Below are positions 48,919-59,442 of a stretch of 64,000 nt of DNA, in pieces. Under the pieces are notes generated by a model. That model searched no databases, was not told the DNA's origin, and worked only from the letters and a program-made list of their open reading frames with translations. How positions within the stretch are numbered: position 1 is the first letter of the stretch; the number at the start of each line of letters is the position of its first letter. Source of the DNA: Debaryomyces hansenii CBS767 (taxonomy: Eukaryota > Ascomycota > Pichiomycetes > Serinales > Debaryomycetaceae); assembly GCF_000006445.2 (NCBI RefSeq), contig NC_006048.2:1240001-1304000 (forward strand), written 5' to 3'. Made by a program: the position numbers and the translations under genes.

Positions 48919-49524
48919 CTATAGTTCTATTGTAAAATCAATCAACTTAATTTCATTGTGGTAACAAAGAGCTTGCGCCCTTTTACGAGGGTCTTCGGCT
49001 ATAGGCCGCAAACTATGAATTGTTCGATCAACCACGTCCCTAATGTAAGGCTTGAGTTTCAAATAGTCTGGATCTTCTATCATTTCGTCAAATTCTTCCA
49101 TAGCATGGCCTAAACCCCAGGACATCCCGGAAGGCAGCATTGAACACAAAATTATACCATCCTCTACATACCAGTATGGCGGCTCCCAACGACGGTAATT
49201 TCTTAATAAATCGTCTAGTATATCGTCTGTAACTATACTGTGGTCGCATACAACGATGCCATACAAATCATCGAATTCCATGTAAGGATATCTCGGCCTC
49301 AATCGAATGGAAGGATATCGACTGGAACGATAATAGCCAGGAGAATAAGTGAATAAGTACACTATACTAGCAGAACAACTGGAGCACGAAGAACGATGTT
49401 TAAGTCTGCTGACTATTTCATCGATATCGTTAACCGATCCATGATCAGATCGAATTATTAATTCTGGCTCATCGGCTACAAGTGAAGTAACTTCATTTTC
49501 CTCCGTTCCTTCTTTTCTATTCAT
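48919..49524 (-). CDS. Hypothetical protein, 201 residues
   Basis: An intact 201-codon frame from ATG MNRKEGTEENEVTSLVADEP. It has no signal peptide or clear membrane segment. The middle is Tyr/Arg/Pro-rich (SPGYYRSSRYPSIRLRPRYP) after a cysteine pair (SSCSSCS). It continues YGIVVCDHSIVTDDILDDLL, WEPPYWYVEDGIILCSMLPS and a charged helical C-terminus (FDEMIEDPDYLKLKPYIRDV). I do not recognise a family. The length, ordinary codon use and promoter spacing before RPS13 suggest a real, possibly lineage-restricted, gene. Confidence 0.6.
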   Translation of the reverse strand: MNRKEGTEENEVTSLVADEPELIIRSDHGSVNDIDEIVSRLKHRSSCSSCSASIVYLFTYSPGYYRSSRYPSIRLRPRYPYMEFDDLYGIVVCDHSIVTDDILDDLLRNYRRWEPPYWYVEDGIILCSMLPSGMSWGLGHAMEEFDEMIEDPDYLKLKPYIRDVVDRTIHSLRPIAEDPRKRAQALCYHNEIKLIDFTIEL

Positions 49525-49991
49525 TGACTCTTATCAGTAGTAAGTTCATAAAATATCTCGATCATTCAATACTCCATGTATAGTACAATTGAACCACGCA
49601 CGCCTTTTCTACTTTTAAATGGGACAAAATACGATAAATATGGGGAAACACTAGCCATAGTGGGAATCCAAAGAATTAGGTCGTAAATTTATTTAGAAAG
49701 AAGACAAAATTATCCCAGATGGTATACATATACAATATCACGACATATCAATGCATTATACTCAATATCGGCAATTATATTCTGGAGAAGGTACATTCCT
49801 AGTTCCCATATATACACACCTTAAGTAATGTTCATCACATATATTTTTGGTGAAAAATGTCGTGTGTGGTCAATTTCCGTAAAGAAGTTTTCGCTCTTAC
49901 AACCATCTGGTGAATAAAAAAATTTTTCAGTTTATCTTAATACACTGTTTCTTCTTCTCTTCACTAAAATAACAAGAAATAATCCGTCAAA
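49525..49991. other. Divergent spacer between the 48919 gene and RPS13 (467 bp)
   Basis: AT-rich, with a pyrimidine-rich leader (TTCTTCTTCTCTTC, about 49949) just before the RPS13 start, typical of highly expressed yeast genes. No Rap1-, Tbf1- or Cbf1-like consensus recognised by eye. Confidence 0.6.
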
Positions 49992-50820
49992 ATGGGTCGT
50001 ATGCATTCATCTGTATGTGAATAACCATCAATGAAACACTACTATTCCAATACTTGATAACTAGTGTGACTTTAAGGATCGATTCGGTTGCATGGGCAGT
50101 AAAAAATAGTCAAGGTCTTACCAAGAGTAGACAATTATCTAGCAAATATTTGTCATTATAAGCTTTTGATATTTGATACTTGACTATCGCTCATTGCGGT
50201 TACTGGTCGATACCACTTTTTATTGAAGTGTAAGATTGTTAGGGCAACTGCTGCCAGATGACTTTCAGGCTTTGAATTTCCGTGATTGGAATAAAAGCAA
50301 GGTTAAGTTTTCTGGCGGCGATTGTTCTGATAGTTCGATAGTTTGTGCTTTTGCTTTGAAAGTGCTGTTTACTAACATATTATAGGGTAAAGGTATCTCC
50401 TCCTCCGCAGCTCCATACTCTAGAAACGCTCCAGCTTGGTTCAAGTTGACCGAAAACGATGTCGTTGAACAAATCATCAAGTACGCTAGAAAGGGTTTAA
50501 CTCCATCTCAAATTGGTGTTATCTTAAGAGATGCTCACGGTGTTTCTCAAGCTAAGGTCTGTACCGGTAACAAGATTTTAAGAATCTTAAAGTCTAACGG
50601 TTTAGCCCCAGAAATCCCAGAAGATTTATACTCTTTGATCAAGAAGGCCGTTTCTGTCAGAAAGCACTTAGAAAGAAACAGAAAGGACAAGGACTCCAAG
50701 TTCAGATTAATTTTAATCGAATCTAGAATCCACAGATTAGCCAGATACTACAGAACCGTTGCTGTCTTACCACCAAACTGGAAGTACGAATCAGCTACTG
50801 CTTCTACTTTAGTTAACTAA
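49992..50820 (+). CDS. RPS13: 40S ribosomal protein S13 (uS15; one intron)
   Basis: Cytosolic small-subunit ribosomal protein uS15. Exons are 49992-50012 (MGRMHSS) and 50386-50820, with a 373-bp intron (50013-50385; GTATGTG, TACTAAC, TATAG). The product has 151 residues and is full length: [60 protein letters not shown], and [20 protein letters not shown]. Very strong codon bias with no in-frame CTG seen. The intron position after seven codons matches yeast RPS13. The intron is long for this window, and I saw no clear snoRNA boxes in it. A decayed copy of the last exon lies at 53720-53975. Confidence 0.97.
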
Positions 50821-51273
50821 GTTCTTTTGCAAGTTATTAATTTATTGTTATATATATTTTTAAGTAATTTTGTAATCAAATTTAGTGATTAAATCTAATA
50901 TTGTAATATAGTGTATTTAACTGCTGTGTAAAGTAAATTGTACTTTGCTTTATGAGCTATACCTAATTTTGTTCCTGACGTAATACAAGAAGGTCTTATC
51001 AAAGTAGGAATCTGGAGAGCATTTCATAAATTTCTTATTGAAATAGTAATTAATATGGTTTACGATATGATTTCACAACCAAACTGTTAGATTGCATCTC
51101 ATTGTCAGAACGAATGGCTTGTTAGAGAAGAATTACAGGTATTAGTTCTAAGTTTGTTTAAGTTAATACACAAGATCTATCGATTCCAAAACCTATGAAA
51201 TATTTTCAAGAAGACCTGAACTACGAGGAATATTATTGTAATTAGGTACATAATTCGTGAGTACACAGTTGAA
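50821..51273. other. Convergent spacer between RPS13 and the MFS transporter (453 bp)
   Basis: RPS13 3' flank (50821-50945), of which 50882-50912 is repeated almost exactly in the decayed copy, followed by AT-rich sequence with no gene seen. Confidence 0.6.
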
Positions 51274-52974
51274 TCAGTTCCTTTTAAAGAATCGCAAAGC
51301 TTTCGTTTTTGCAAATTTCAAAGGACTTTGAGAGAAAACGTTATCTAACTCTTCTAAAGTTAATTCTTTTGTTTCTGGAATTAAGAAATAAGTAAAGAAG
51401 AATGCAAATAAGTTAAACGAAGCATAGAAGAAAAGACCGCCGCTTGCACTCATGGTTTCAGCCATTTTTGGCCAGGTCATACTTAAGACAAAATCTAGAA
51501 TCCAATTGATAGCCATACCAATAGCTACCCCCAATACTCTAACGTTTAATGGATAAACCTCCGCATTATATGTCCAACTGATTGGACCAATTCCTAGCCC
51601 AAAGAAAATAACAAACATATACATGGCAGTTAAGCCTGAGCCTAAACGGGAAGTATCGTCAAAAATGTATAATGAACCACCGAGCCAAAAAAGACACCCC
51701 GAAAGAAAAGGGAAAGTCAAGAGTAGCATTCTTCTTCTTCCGAATCGATCAATGCATTGAGAAGAAAAGAATGTAGCTACAAAACATCCTCCACCAATTC
51801 CGATACTTCCAGCTATGGCGGTTTTTGGATCCACACCAGAACCCACTAAAATTGTTGTTGTATAACCCACAAGGATATTTACACCACAGTATTGTTGCAT
51901 AATCATGTTAAAAGCTGATACTAAGAACGCATATTTCACTCTTCCATTGTTAAAGAAAAGGCTAATTTGGGAAGTGATTGGGATCTTCTCGATCTCATCT
52001 GATCTCTTCAAGGAATTATATAAAACAAAGAAATCTCTTGAACCAGCAAGCTCACTATTACGCAATTTGACGAGGGATATTAATGCCTGCTCATCCTTAT
52101 GAATAGAAAGCAAATAACGAGGAGATTCGGGAATAAAAACCACGAGGGCAGCAGTTAAAATAGGAGCGACAAAGGAAGCTCCAATCATCAATCTCCAACC
52201 TATTTGTTCCACATCAACAAAGGCTCGATTAAACACACTTCCAAGCATAACTCCAAATGCAACAAATGTTTGCCACAACATTAAAAAGGAGCCTCGAGAC
52301 TTTGCTGGAGCAGCTTCGGCGATTAACAAAGGAACAGCGGAAGAATTCAAACCCATACCGACTCCAAGAAACAATCTAGCAGCTAATAAAGAACCCATTG
52401 ATTGACTGAAAGCTTGCCACAAAGATCCTCCAACTCCAAAAATACAAGAGATGAAAATAATCCATTTCCGGCCAATATATTTATCTAAGAGAATGGCGAA
52501 ACCAATTCCTAAGGTCCCTGCAGCTAAATAAGGCGCTGCATTTACCGTGCCTTGAATATTTGCATTGGTGATATGGAACAATTTAATATAATCCAATTGA
52601 GCTCCACTTACTGCCGATTCGTCGTGGCCAAAGTTGACAGCTGAAAGACAAGCTGAAAGTGCCACCAAAAACATGGTCCATGATTGTGCTCTTATTGAGT
52701 GTTTTGACTCGAACACAAGTTGATCAACTTCGGTATTAGTATAGTGGTGTTGGTGTTCCTGGAGAACATTACCTCCATCATTGGCAAGTACTGCACCTCG
52801 ATAAATTAATTCTTTATGAGGAATCAAACTTTGATTCTTCTCAATAATTGCATCAACGCTCTCGGATATTTCTTTGTCTGTTAAACCTGCTTGGAAGATG
52901 GTAGAGTTACTGGAAGTATCGGAAATGTTATCTACTTCATCTCGAATTAAGTCATTCTTGTTTTCTTCATACAT
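51274..52974 (-). CDS. MFS sugar/polyol transporter (SP family)
   Basis: Twelve-helix plasma-membrane transporter of the sugar porter family, 566 residues from the ATG of MYEENKNDLIRDEVDN at 52974; an upstream in-frame TTG is not a credible start. It has a hydrophilic N-terminus (about 85 residues) and family motifs: FGHDESAVSGAQLDY after TM1, DKYIGRKW (the G-R-K/R loop), AARLFLGVGMG, VFIPESPRYL after TM6, QQYCGVNILVGYTTTI in TM7, DRFGRRRMLL, EVYPLNVR, and PETKELTLEELD at the end. The substrate is not readable: QQYCGVN-type TM7 sequence is shared by hexose, polyol and inositol carriers. Flanked by RPS13 and its decayed copy. Confidence 0.88.
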   Translation of the reverse strand: MYEENKNDLIRDEVDNISDTSSNSTIFQAGLTDKEISESVDAIIEKNQSLIPHKELIYRGAVLANDGGNVLQEHQHHYTNTEVDQLVFESKHSIRAQSWTMFLVALSACLSAVNFGHDESAVSGAQLDYIKLFHITNANIQGTVNAAPYLAAGTLGIGFAILLDKYIGRKWIIFISCIFGVGGSLWQAFSQSMGSLLAARLFLGVGMGLNSSAVPLLIAEAAPAKSRGSFLMLWQTFVAFGVMLGSVFNRAFVDVEQIGWRLMIGASFVAPILTAALVVFIPESPRYLLSIHKDEQALISLVKLRNSELAGSRDFFVLYNSLKRSDEIEKIPITSQISLFFNNGRVKYAFLVSAFNMIMQQYCGVNILVGYTTTILVGSGVDPKTAIAGSIGIGGGCFVATFFSSQCIDRFGRRRMLLLTFPFLSGCLFWLGGSLYIFDDTSRLGSGLTAMYMFVIFFGLGIGPISWTYNAEVYPLNVRVLGVAIGMAINWILDFVLSMTWPKMAETMSASGGLFFYASFNLFAFFFTYFLIPETKELTLEELDNVFSQSPLKFAKTKALRFFKRN

Positions 52975-53719
52975 TTTGATTATTGAGTTGAAACGTACAT
53001 TAAACAGGAACAAATATTAGCCTTTATATCGTATAAGAGTATTTCATTTATTCCTCAGTTTAATAATCGATTCTGTTGAGAAGCAGCTCATCTCTGCCAC
53101 ACTTTTCGCAATTATTATCTTCCTAGCATTTTGCCTAACGATTACCACGTTTAGTTGTGTATTAAGGCTCATCTTTCTGTTTCGCCGATCTACGGTGAGA
53201 AATTAGGTTTAAATTTGTAGTCAAGTTAGGTTTGCCGTAATTTTTGGTATAAAAAACCTGTGGGTTTAGTGCTGGTATTTTGTTCCTAGTTGTATGTAGA
53301 CTTGGTTGCAAATAACATCCATACACCAAAACCAGTACACCCATTTCTTGGATGATACTTACTCTGATGCTTACCGATACATTGTGGCTTAATTGACTAT
53401 AGTTGATATTTCTTATCTTTAAGTAAGAACCATTTTGTTGGAAGTTAAGGACTGTCTGTATATATCCCAAGATTTGATGATAAAAGATAATGGAATTATT
53501 CATTGATTTTATATATGGATAGTAACATCTATTACAGAATGTTTGAATCATCTACTTACGATATTCAGAAATATTCGTTGGAGTATGGGATGGGCTCGAA
53601 GCTTATATTGAAGACTTGATGTTGCATGGGGGTAAACTCAGAGCATTTTTTATGCCACAATCCTTAGCATACCTTCCAAAATCATATTGACCAAATTAAT
53701 TCATGACCTACTATAGATA
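52975..53719. other. Promoter side of the MFS gene (745 bp)
   Basis: AT-rich. A 129-codon minus-strand open frame (53162-53551) begins MIQTFCNRCYYPYIKSM but is Asn/Ile/Tyr-rich with no family signal, so it is not called. Nothing else recognised. Confidence 0.5.
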
Positions 53720-53975
53720 TCATACAGACTTTGAAGATCTTAGTTACATTGGATAGGTATAACATGAGATTTGTAACTTAGAATCCATAGATTAGCTATA
53801 TATTATAGAACCGATGGTATCCTTTCATCAAATTGGAAGCCCTAACATGTTATTTAGTCTACTTGGTTAAGCAAGTTCCTTTATAAGCTGTCAGCTTGTT
53901 ATATATATTTCGAAGTAACTAGTTTAGTGATTAAATCTAATATTGTAATTCTGTGTATTGAATTTATCGTGTATA
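53720..53975 (+). pseudogene. Decayed partial duplicate of RPS13 (3' part and 3' flank)
   Basis: The segment around 53780-53840 aligns with the RPS13 C-terminal codons: RIHRLAIYYRT then NWKP and a stop, against [11 protein letters not shown]...NWKYES in RPS13 (about 78% nucleotide identity over 60 bp). It stops prematurely, has lost the ATASTLVN end and has no start. Downstream, GTTATATATATTT and then a 27-bp stretch beginning TTTAGTGATTAAATCTAATA match the RPS13 3' flank exactly. A weaker match at about 53733-53760 (CAGA...GAAGAT) suggests it reaches further into the exon, with a deletion. No exon 1 or intron found. Confidence 0.85.
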
Positions 53976-54057
53976 ATAATGGTTATCGCGATTGTCATTT
54001 TTACCGATATAACTACATTTTCTTCCTTATATTAAGACAATTTGATTAAAGCGTACA

Positions 54058-57000
54058 ATGGGCGCTAGGTTGTCATTATTGGCACCTTCAGCACCGACAA
54101 TAGCCATTTCTTCGTATGTGGATATTCTAAATAATATTCAATATGTCGAATTATTAAACAATTCACGATTTCTTAAAACGATTAAGGCAGTCGATAATGC
54201 ATCAGGAAACTTGATAGTTATTAAAATACTCATAAAACCTTCGAATAATACTTCGAATTACAACATAGATTTACAGCAATTGACTGAATTATTGGCAAAA
54301 GAATCTTCTTTACTATGCGGGTTTAATAACATCCTACCATGGCACAAAATTATAGAGACAGACAGGGCAGGCTATTTGATTAGGCAACTGATTAAGACAA
54401 ATCTATACGATAGGATATCACTAAGGCCCTTTTTAGAACCTATTGAAAAAGCTTTTCTTACGTTCCAAATATTGAGAATAATCCATGATTTGCATAATAA
54501 ATTGAATATCCATCATGGTGATTTAAAATTAGAGAACTTTTTGATCACATCGTGGAATTGGGTAATGTTGACAGACTTTGCGAACTATACAAAGCCTACG
54601 TATCTTCCAGAAGATAATCCAAATCAATTTTCTTTCTATTTTGACACATCAGATAGAAGACTCTGTTATATCGCGCCTGAAAGGTTCTATAACTCAAAGA
54701 GCAATGTTAAACCAATTCAAAATGTTAATGATTTTGGTCAGTTTAATGGGAAAGACCAACTAACAAATGAAATGGATTTATTTAGTTTGGGATGCGTTAT
54801 AGCTGAATTATATTTGGATGGAGAACCTACTTTTACACTATCACAAATATTCAAATATATAAAAAATGAGTATATTCCTGATTTATCGACTATTAATGAT
54901 TCAAACATTAGAGAAATAATAACTAACTTGATTCTGCGTGATCCTGGTGATAGACCATCCGTTGATACTATACTCAACGACTATAAAGACAAATGTTTTC
55001 CAGGTTTTTTTTATGAGTTTCTTTATGATTTCATGTCTGAGTTAAATAATAATGATTTATTTGTTATCCCAAGCGATAATGATAATCTAACTCCTAGCGA
55101 TTTGAAGCTTGAAAAGATTTACAAAAGTTATGACAAGATAGCTGATGCTTTACAATTTAATTATTCCAATGATCGCAATTCTTCCCTTTCTCAAAACTCG
55201 AAATTCGTACCATTGATGCTCAATTTAAAAGGAATGCCAAAAAACTATACAGTGAAACCAACAGTAACCTTTATGGAAAATAATTACCTGCAGCAAGGTT
55301 CATTGATTATCCTTAATTTAATTTTCTCGTTGATGAAATCATTCAAGCAGCCTTTATCCAAAATAAAAGCGTGTGAATTAATAGTTGCATTATCAGAGAG
55401 GGTTAACGACGATTGCAAATTAGATCGCTGTTTACCATATTTATGTAATCTATTGGACGAATACATGGACAGCTCCTCCATAAATTACCAACCAAATAAT
55501 TTTCAAACCAACTTGTCAGAGAACTTCACATCATCTTCAGAAGTAGCATGCATTGCATTGACGTCTATAACCACATTGATTATGTCGTGTTCATATATTA
55601 ACCCGATTAATGTATTAATGTTTTCAGAATATTTATTACCAAAGTTGCACGCTTTGATTAGTATATTTCCAAAGAACGAGGACAAAAATTTAATCAAAAT
55701 AACATTGGCTGCATGTTTACCTTACCTTGCAAATGTATCTAAGAAATTCTGGATGATGTCCAAGACTTTTAAGAATGATGTTCTAAAAGATTTGAACAGT
55801 CGACTTTCGTCAAAACCTCTGTTAGACGATAAAGAAAACGTAAGTGACTCTTACAATTCATTCAGCATTCGAAAAGAACAGTTAGATTCTGATTTTGAAA
55901 ACCTTGCCTCCAAATTATTAACAGATGTTAACCCCATGGTTAAAATAAGTTTAGTTAACAATATAATGCCATTATGTCAATTTTTTGGTGTTGATAAAAC
56001 TAATGATATAATTTTACCACACTTAATCACATACTTAAATGATTCAAATTATGAATTAAGACTCGCATTCTTGTCGTCGATTTTGGGAATAGGCCCTTTC
56101 GTTGGAGTTTTGTCATTTGAGCAATACATTTTACCCTTATTGATTCAAACTCTAGGTGATCTGGAACAATTTGTCATTTTAAAAGTCTTGGAAATATTTT
56201 ATTGTTTTGTACGAGATAGGTTGATTAATCCAAAATCTGAATTCAATGCATTGTCAATCTACAAGGAGTTGTTAACAAGCTCAATAAAGTTACTTCTTCT
56301 TCCAAATGAATGGATTAGACAATCGGTAATCTGCCTAATTTTAGCAATTAGTGATAATTTGCTGGATGCTGATAAGTATTGTTTTCTTTACCCTATAGTA
56401 AAGGGGTTCTTGGTATATGATGTGAACACTATAAATTGGAATACCTTGTATCCATCTATCACAAAGCCATTATCAAAACAGATATACAATTTAGCAATAA
56501 CTTGGTCATCAAATGCATCGAATAAATCTTTATTCTGGCAAGAGAAGAGTTTTTCAGTATTCAATGATTTGAAAGCACCTACAAAGATATTGCCCTATTC
56601 GACAAATATGGGGAAATCTGTTTATATTCCTAAATCCAAAAATGGATTTTCTTTGAATAATACGAACTCAAACATTCCATTATCCCCAGAAGATAAACAA
56701 TGGGTTTTAAAACTAAAATCTGTTGGGTTAAACGATAGGGACTTATGGAAGATATTCATTTTACGAGATTATATTTATCATTCCAGCAAATCCAATACTT
56801 CACCTACGGCTAAAGATGATTTTGAACTTCCAAAAGACATTAACATTACCCCACGTAATGTCTTCTTCGAAGTTTGCTATAAATCGGAACCTTTTTCATC
56901 GGGTTCTAAAACAGCAGAAACGAATTTTGAATCAGTGCATACTCTTTCAAATTCCAAGAAGGATGAAGATTCCACACGAGGATTAAATTCTCTTATATTA

Positions 57001-58638
57001 CCTAATTTTGGTAAGGTAAAAGTTTCATTACAGACTGTTCAAGCAAATGTTTTCGGAGAATTGGATACTAGTCATGATTCTTCTTTCAATGCTAGTAGTA
57101 GCCATCATCATCATCATATCCATTCTACGAATAATTCCAATTCGACTCATAGAGTATTTAGTGTTAATAACCAAAAAATTATCACTGCAAATATGAAGCA
57201 TAGTTATACTGGTTATAACCCATATATGTTGAATTATTTGCATAATGTCGAATTTGAACCCACGTTAGAGAGCTTTTCAGAATTTGGTAATATCGTAAAA
57301 TCTTCGAAAGCAACTACATCAGATAGTAGTATTTGGAAACCACAAGGCATATGCGTAGCGCATATTAATACAAATAATAGCGATGGTGACATTTATGGAG
57401 TAAACTGCATATCTGTTGGTCCAACTTCAGAGTTTTTTATAACTGGGTCCGAAGATGGAATATTGAGAGTTTGGGATACTTTAAAGTTAGAAAAGAATAT
57501 CGCCGTTAAACGTGAAAGTCTTTCTATCAAATTAGAGTCATCAATTGTTGGTATTAAATTTATTCCAAATAGATTTGTATTTCTGGTAATTACTACTGAT
57601 GGAAAATTAAGATTGTTTAGAATTGATGTTTCACGGGGAAAGAACAAAAGAATTACCAAATATACAAGACTTGCCTTGATTAGACATTATAGTTTGGATG
57701 TTACAGAGGATGGCTATTTAACAAGTATTGAATATTGTATTTCTCTGAAGCATGCTTGGATTGTTGGTATTACATCTAATTCCAAAATCATAGGATTTGA
57801 AATCATCAAGATGGAAGTTGAATTTAATTTGCAAAATCCTGTAATGCTTGGTGTAAATACATCATACATAATTGACCACAAGGCAGCGTGGTTGTTAGTG
57901 GGTACGGATAAGGGTAATTTATGTCTATGGGACTTAAGATTTAGAACGCTAGTCAACTCCTGGAAATTGAATACAAACAATAAATCTGATAATCTGTCTG
58001 CAATAAAGAAATTGATTTTGATGCCAAATGATTTTAATCTAGATGTAAAACTGGAAAATACTTCTTACTTTGCAATGATTGGTGGTACCAACGAGTCAGA
58101 TATTTCTCTTTGGGAGATTCCGAGCTTTGAATGCCGTGAAGCGTTTAGTTCGAGTGCAATTAACCCAAAAGTCAAGTTGTTTTCATTGGATAAAATTGAA
58201 GTTACCAAAGAGCCAGAAATTGATGCCATTGTATCGGACTTAAATATAGATTTTGATGCTGATAATAATAAGGATAAGAGTATGACCGCATTACTGTCAT
58301 TCAGAAGCAATACAAGGGACTATTTTGCATGTGCAACTTGGGATAGAAGGATTATCCTTTGGAATATTTTTGACACAGCAGAATCCGTCTCTCTCAATAA
58401 TATGCATGCAACAACTTTCAATAAGTCTAAGGTTAATCTGACACTTCAATTGAATTATGAAAGAGTTAGCTTAGATAAGAGGCTGGATGATCTAACTACT
58501 TTGAATAATATTGCTAGTCAACAATTTGACTCTGTCAGGATGCATCAAGATGTTATAACCGATGTAGGTGTAGTCACTAGACCGTTTGAAATGATTGTTT
58601 CTGCAGATAGAAATGGCTTCATTAACTTATATAAGTAA
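54058..58638 (+). CDS. VPS15: Vps15 kinase-like regulator of the Vps34 PI3-kinase
   Basis: Membrane-anchored pseudokinase-like subunit of the class III PI3-kinase complexes in vacuolar sorting and autophagy. The 1526 residues start MGARLSLLAPSAPT with Gly2 available for N-myristoylation. The protein-kinase domain spans about 25-320, with IVIKILIKP and the catalytic-loop HHGDLKLENFL near 151-161. HEAT repeats occupy about 400-780, a low-complexity linker with a HHHHHIHS run lies near 1018-1025, and WD40 repeats fill the C-terminus (about 1110-1526; ITGSEDGILRVWDT, LLVGTDKGNLCLWDLRF, YFACATWDRRIILWN). This three-part plan is unique to Vps15. Full length compared with S. cerevisiae (1454). In-frame CTG at 56161-56163 lies at a position that is small in human PIK3R4. 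Confidence 0.95.
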   Translation: MGARLSLLAPSAPTIAISSYVDILNNIQYVELLNNSRFLKTIKAVDNASGNLIVIKILIKPSNNTSNYNIDLQQLTELLAKESSLLCGFNNILPWHKIIETDRAGYLIRQLIKTNLYDRISLRPFLEPIEKAFLTFQILRIIHDLHNKLNIHHGDLKLENFLITSWNWVMLTDFANYTKPTYLPEDNPNQFSFYFDTSDRRLCYIAPERFYNSKSNVKPIQNVNDFGQFNGKDQLTNEMDLFSLGCVIAELYLDGEPTFTLSQIFKYIKNEYIPDLSTINDSNIREIITNLILRDPGDRPSVDTILNDYKDKCFPGFFYEFLYDFMSELNNNDLFVIPSDNDNLTPSDLKLEKIYKSYDKIADALQFNYSNDRNSSLSQNSKFVPLMLNLKGMPKNYTVKPTVTFMENNYLQQGSLIILNLIFSLMKSFKQPLSKIKACELIVALSERVNDDCKLDRCLPYLCNLLDEYMDSSSINYQPNNFQTNLSENFTSSSEVACIALTSITTLIMSCSYINPINVLMFSEYLLPKLHALISIFPKNEDKNLIKITLAACLPYLANVSKKFWMMSKTFKNDVLKDLNSRLSSKPLLDDKENVSDSYNSFSIRKEQLDSDFENLASKLLTDVNPMVKISLVNNIMPLCQFFGVDKTNDIILPHLITYLNDSNYELRLAFLSSILGIGPFVGVLSFEQYILPLLIQTLGDLEQFVILKVLEIFYCFVRDRLINPKSEFNALSIYKELLTSSIKLLLLPNEWIRQSVICLILAISDNLLDADKYCFLYPIVKGFLVYDVNTINWNTLYPSITKPLSKQIYNLAITWSSNASNKSLFWQEKSFSVFNDLKAPTKILPYSTNMGKSVYIPKSKNGFSLNNTNSNIPLSPEDKQWVLKLKSVGLNDRDLWKIFILRDYIYHSSKSNTSPTAKDDFELPKDINITPRNVFFEVCYKSEPFSSGSKTAETNFESVHTLSNSKKDEDSTRGLNSLILPNFGKVKVSLQTVQANVFGELDTSHDSSFNASSSHHHHHIHSTNNSNSTHRVFSVNNQKIITANMKHSYTGYNPYMLNYLHNVEFEPTLESFSEFGNIVKSSKATTSDSSIWKPQGICVAHINTNNSDGDIYGVNCISVGPTSEFFITGSEDGILRVWDTLKLEKNIAVKRESLSIKLESSIVGIKFIPNRFVFLVITTDGKLRLFRIDVSRGKNKRITKYTRLALIRHYSLDVTEDGYLTSIEYCISLKHAWIVGITSNSKIIGFEIIKMEVEFNLQNPVMLGVNTSYIIDHKAAWLLVGTDKGNLCLWDLRFRTLVNSWKLNTNNKSDNLSAIKKLILMPNDFNLDVKLENTSYFAMIGGTNESDISLWEIPSFECREAFSSSAINPKVKLFSLDKIEVTKEPEIDAIVSDLNIDFDADNNKDKSMTALLSFRSNTRDYFACATWDRRIILWNIFDTAESVSLNNMHATTFNKSKVNLTLQLNYERVSLDKRLDDLTTLNNIASQQFDSVRMHQDVITDVGVVTRPFEMIVSADRNGFINLYK

Positions 58639-58762
58639 CTTTGTGTGGTCTGCAAATTGAAGATACTGCGCAGCCAAAATTTTTCACGATGCCGAGTCTG
58701 CTAATGTATCTATTAGTTAGACTTAATAGTAATATCTACTTAAATACTAAATAAATTACAAA

Positions 58763-59274
58763 ATGGTATTTGATGACAAACAAGGAATGAAAATCGCTTT
58801 TGAGGAAGCTAAGAAGAGTATGTAAGATTTTCAAACTTTTGGCTGACTTCTATATAATATGTACTGACAACCTAAGGTTACGAAGAAGGCGGGGTTCCAA
58901 TTGGTGGAGCTTTGATTCATGAAGATGGTACTATTTTAGGCCGTGGACATAATATGAGATTCCAAAGTTCTTCGGCTACATTACACGGTGAAATTTCTAC
59001 CTTAGAAAATGCTGGTAGATTAAAGGGAAGCATTTACAAAAAATGTACGATGTACACCACATTATCGCCTTGTCATATGTGTACAGGTGCTTGTATTATG
59101 TACGGAATAAAGAGAGTCGTCCTTGGAGAAAATGATAACTTTGTAGGCGGAGAGGATTTATTAAAGCAAAAAGGCATTGAAGTTGTGAATTTGAATGATA
59201 AAGATTGCAAAGACCTTATGAGTAAATTTATTAAAGAAAGACCAGAAGACTGGTACGAAGATATTGGCGAGTAG
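58763..59274 (+). CDS. FCY1: Cytosine deaminase Fcy1 (one intron)
   Basis: Zinc-dependent cytosine deaminase of pyrimidine salvage; also the enzyme that activates 5-fluorocytosine in fungi. Exons are 58763-58817 and 58877-59274, with a 59-bp intron (58818-58876; GTATGT, TACTGAC, TAAG). The product has 150 residues and starts MVFDDKQGMKIAFEEAKKSY, reading EEGGVPIGGALI across the junction. The catalytic zinc motif HGEISTLENAG (H-A/G-E) and the CHMC pair in LSPCHMCTGACIMYG are intact, as is the C-terminal ERPEDWYEDIGE that closes the active site. No sign of truncation. It follows VPS15 by 124 bp in the same direction. Confidence 0.96.
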
Positions 59275-59442
59275 AGTGTTTATGTATTCTTAATTCATGC
59301 TTCTAATAGAATTCTGTAGGATATTTTGTAGCAACATATTACGACTATTCCAGTAGACTATATTGATGTGCGGTTCTAAAATAAAATTCAAAAATCTGAT
59401 TCAGAATCAGAATTCTTTCATAGAAGAAACATAACTACTTTA

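Noticed and set aside
50013..50385. snoRNA in the long RPS13 intron (animal RPS13 introns host U14)
   Set aside because: AGATGACT and CTGA near 50259 and 50328 are poor C and D boxes, no terminal stem seen, and no U14 guide sequence recognised.
53162..53551. 129-codon minus-strand open frame upstream of the MFS gene
   Set aside because: Composition reflects AT-rich spacer (N, I, Y, S); no motif, no splice structure, no recognised relative.
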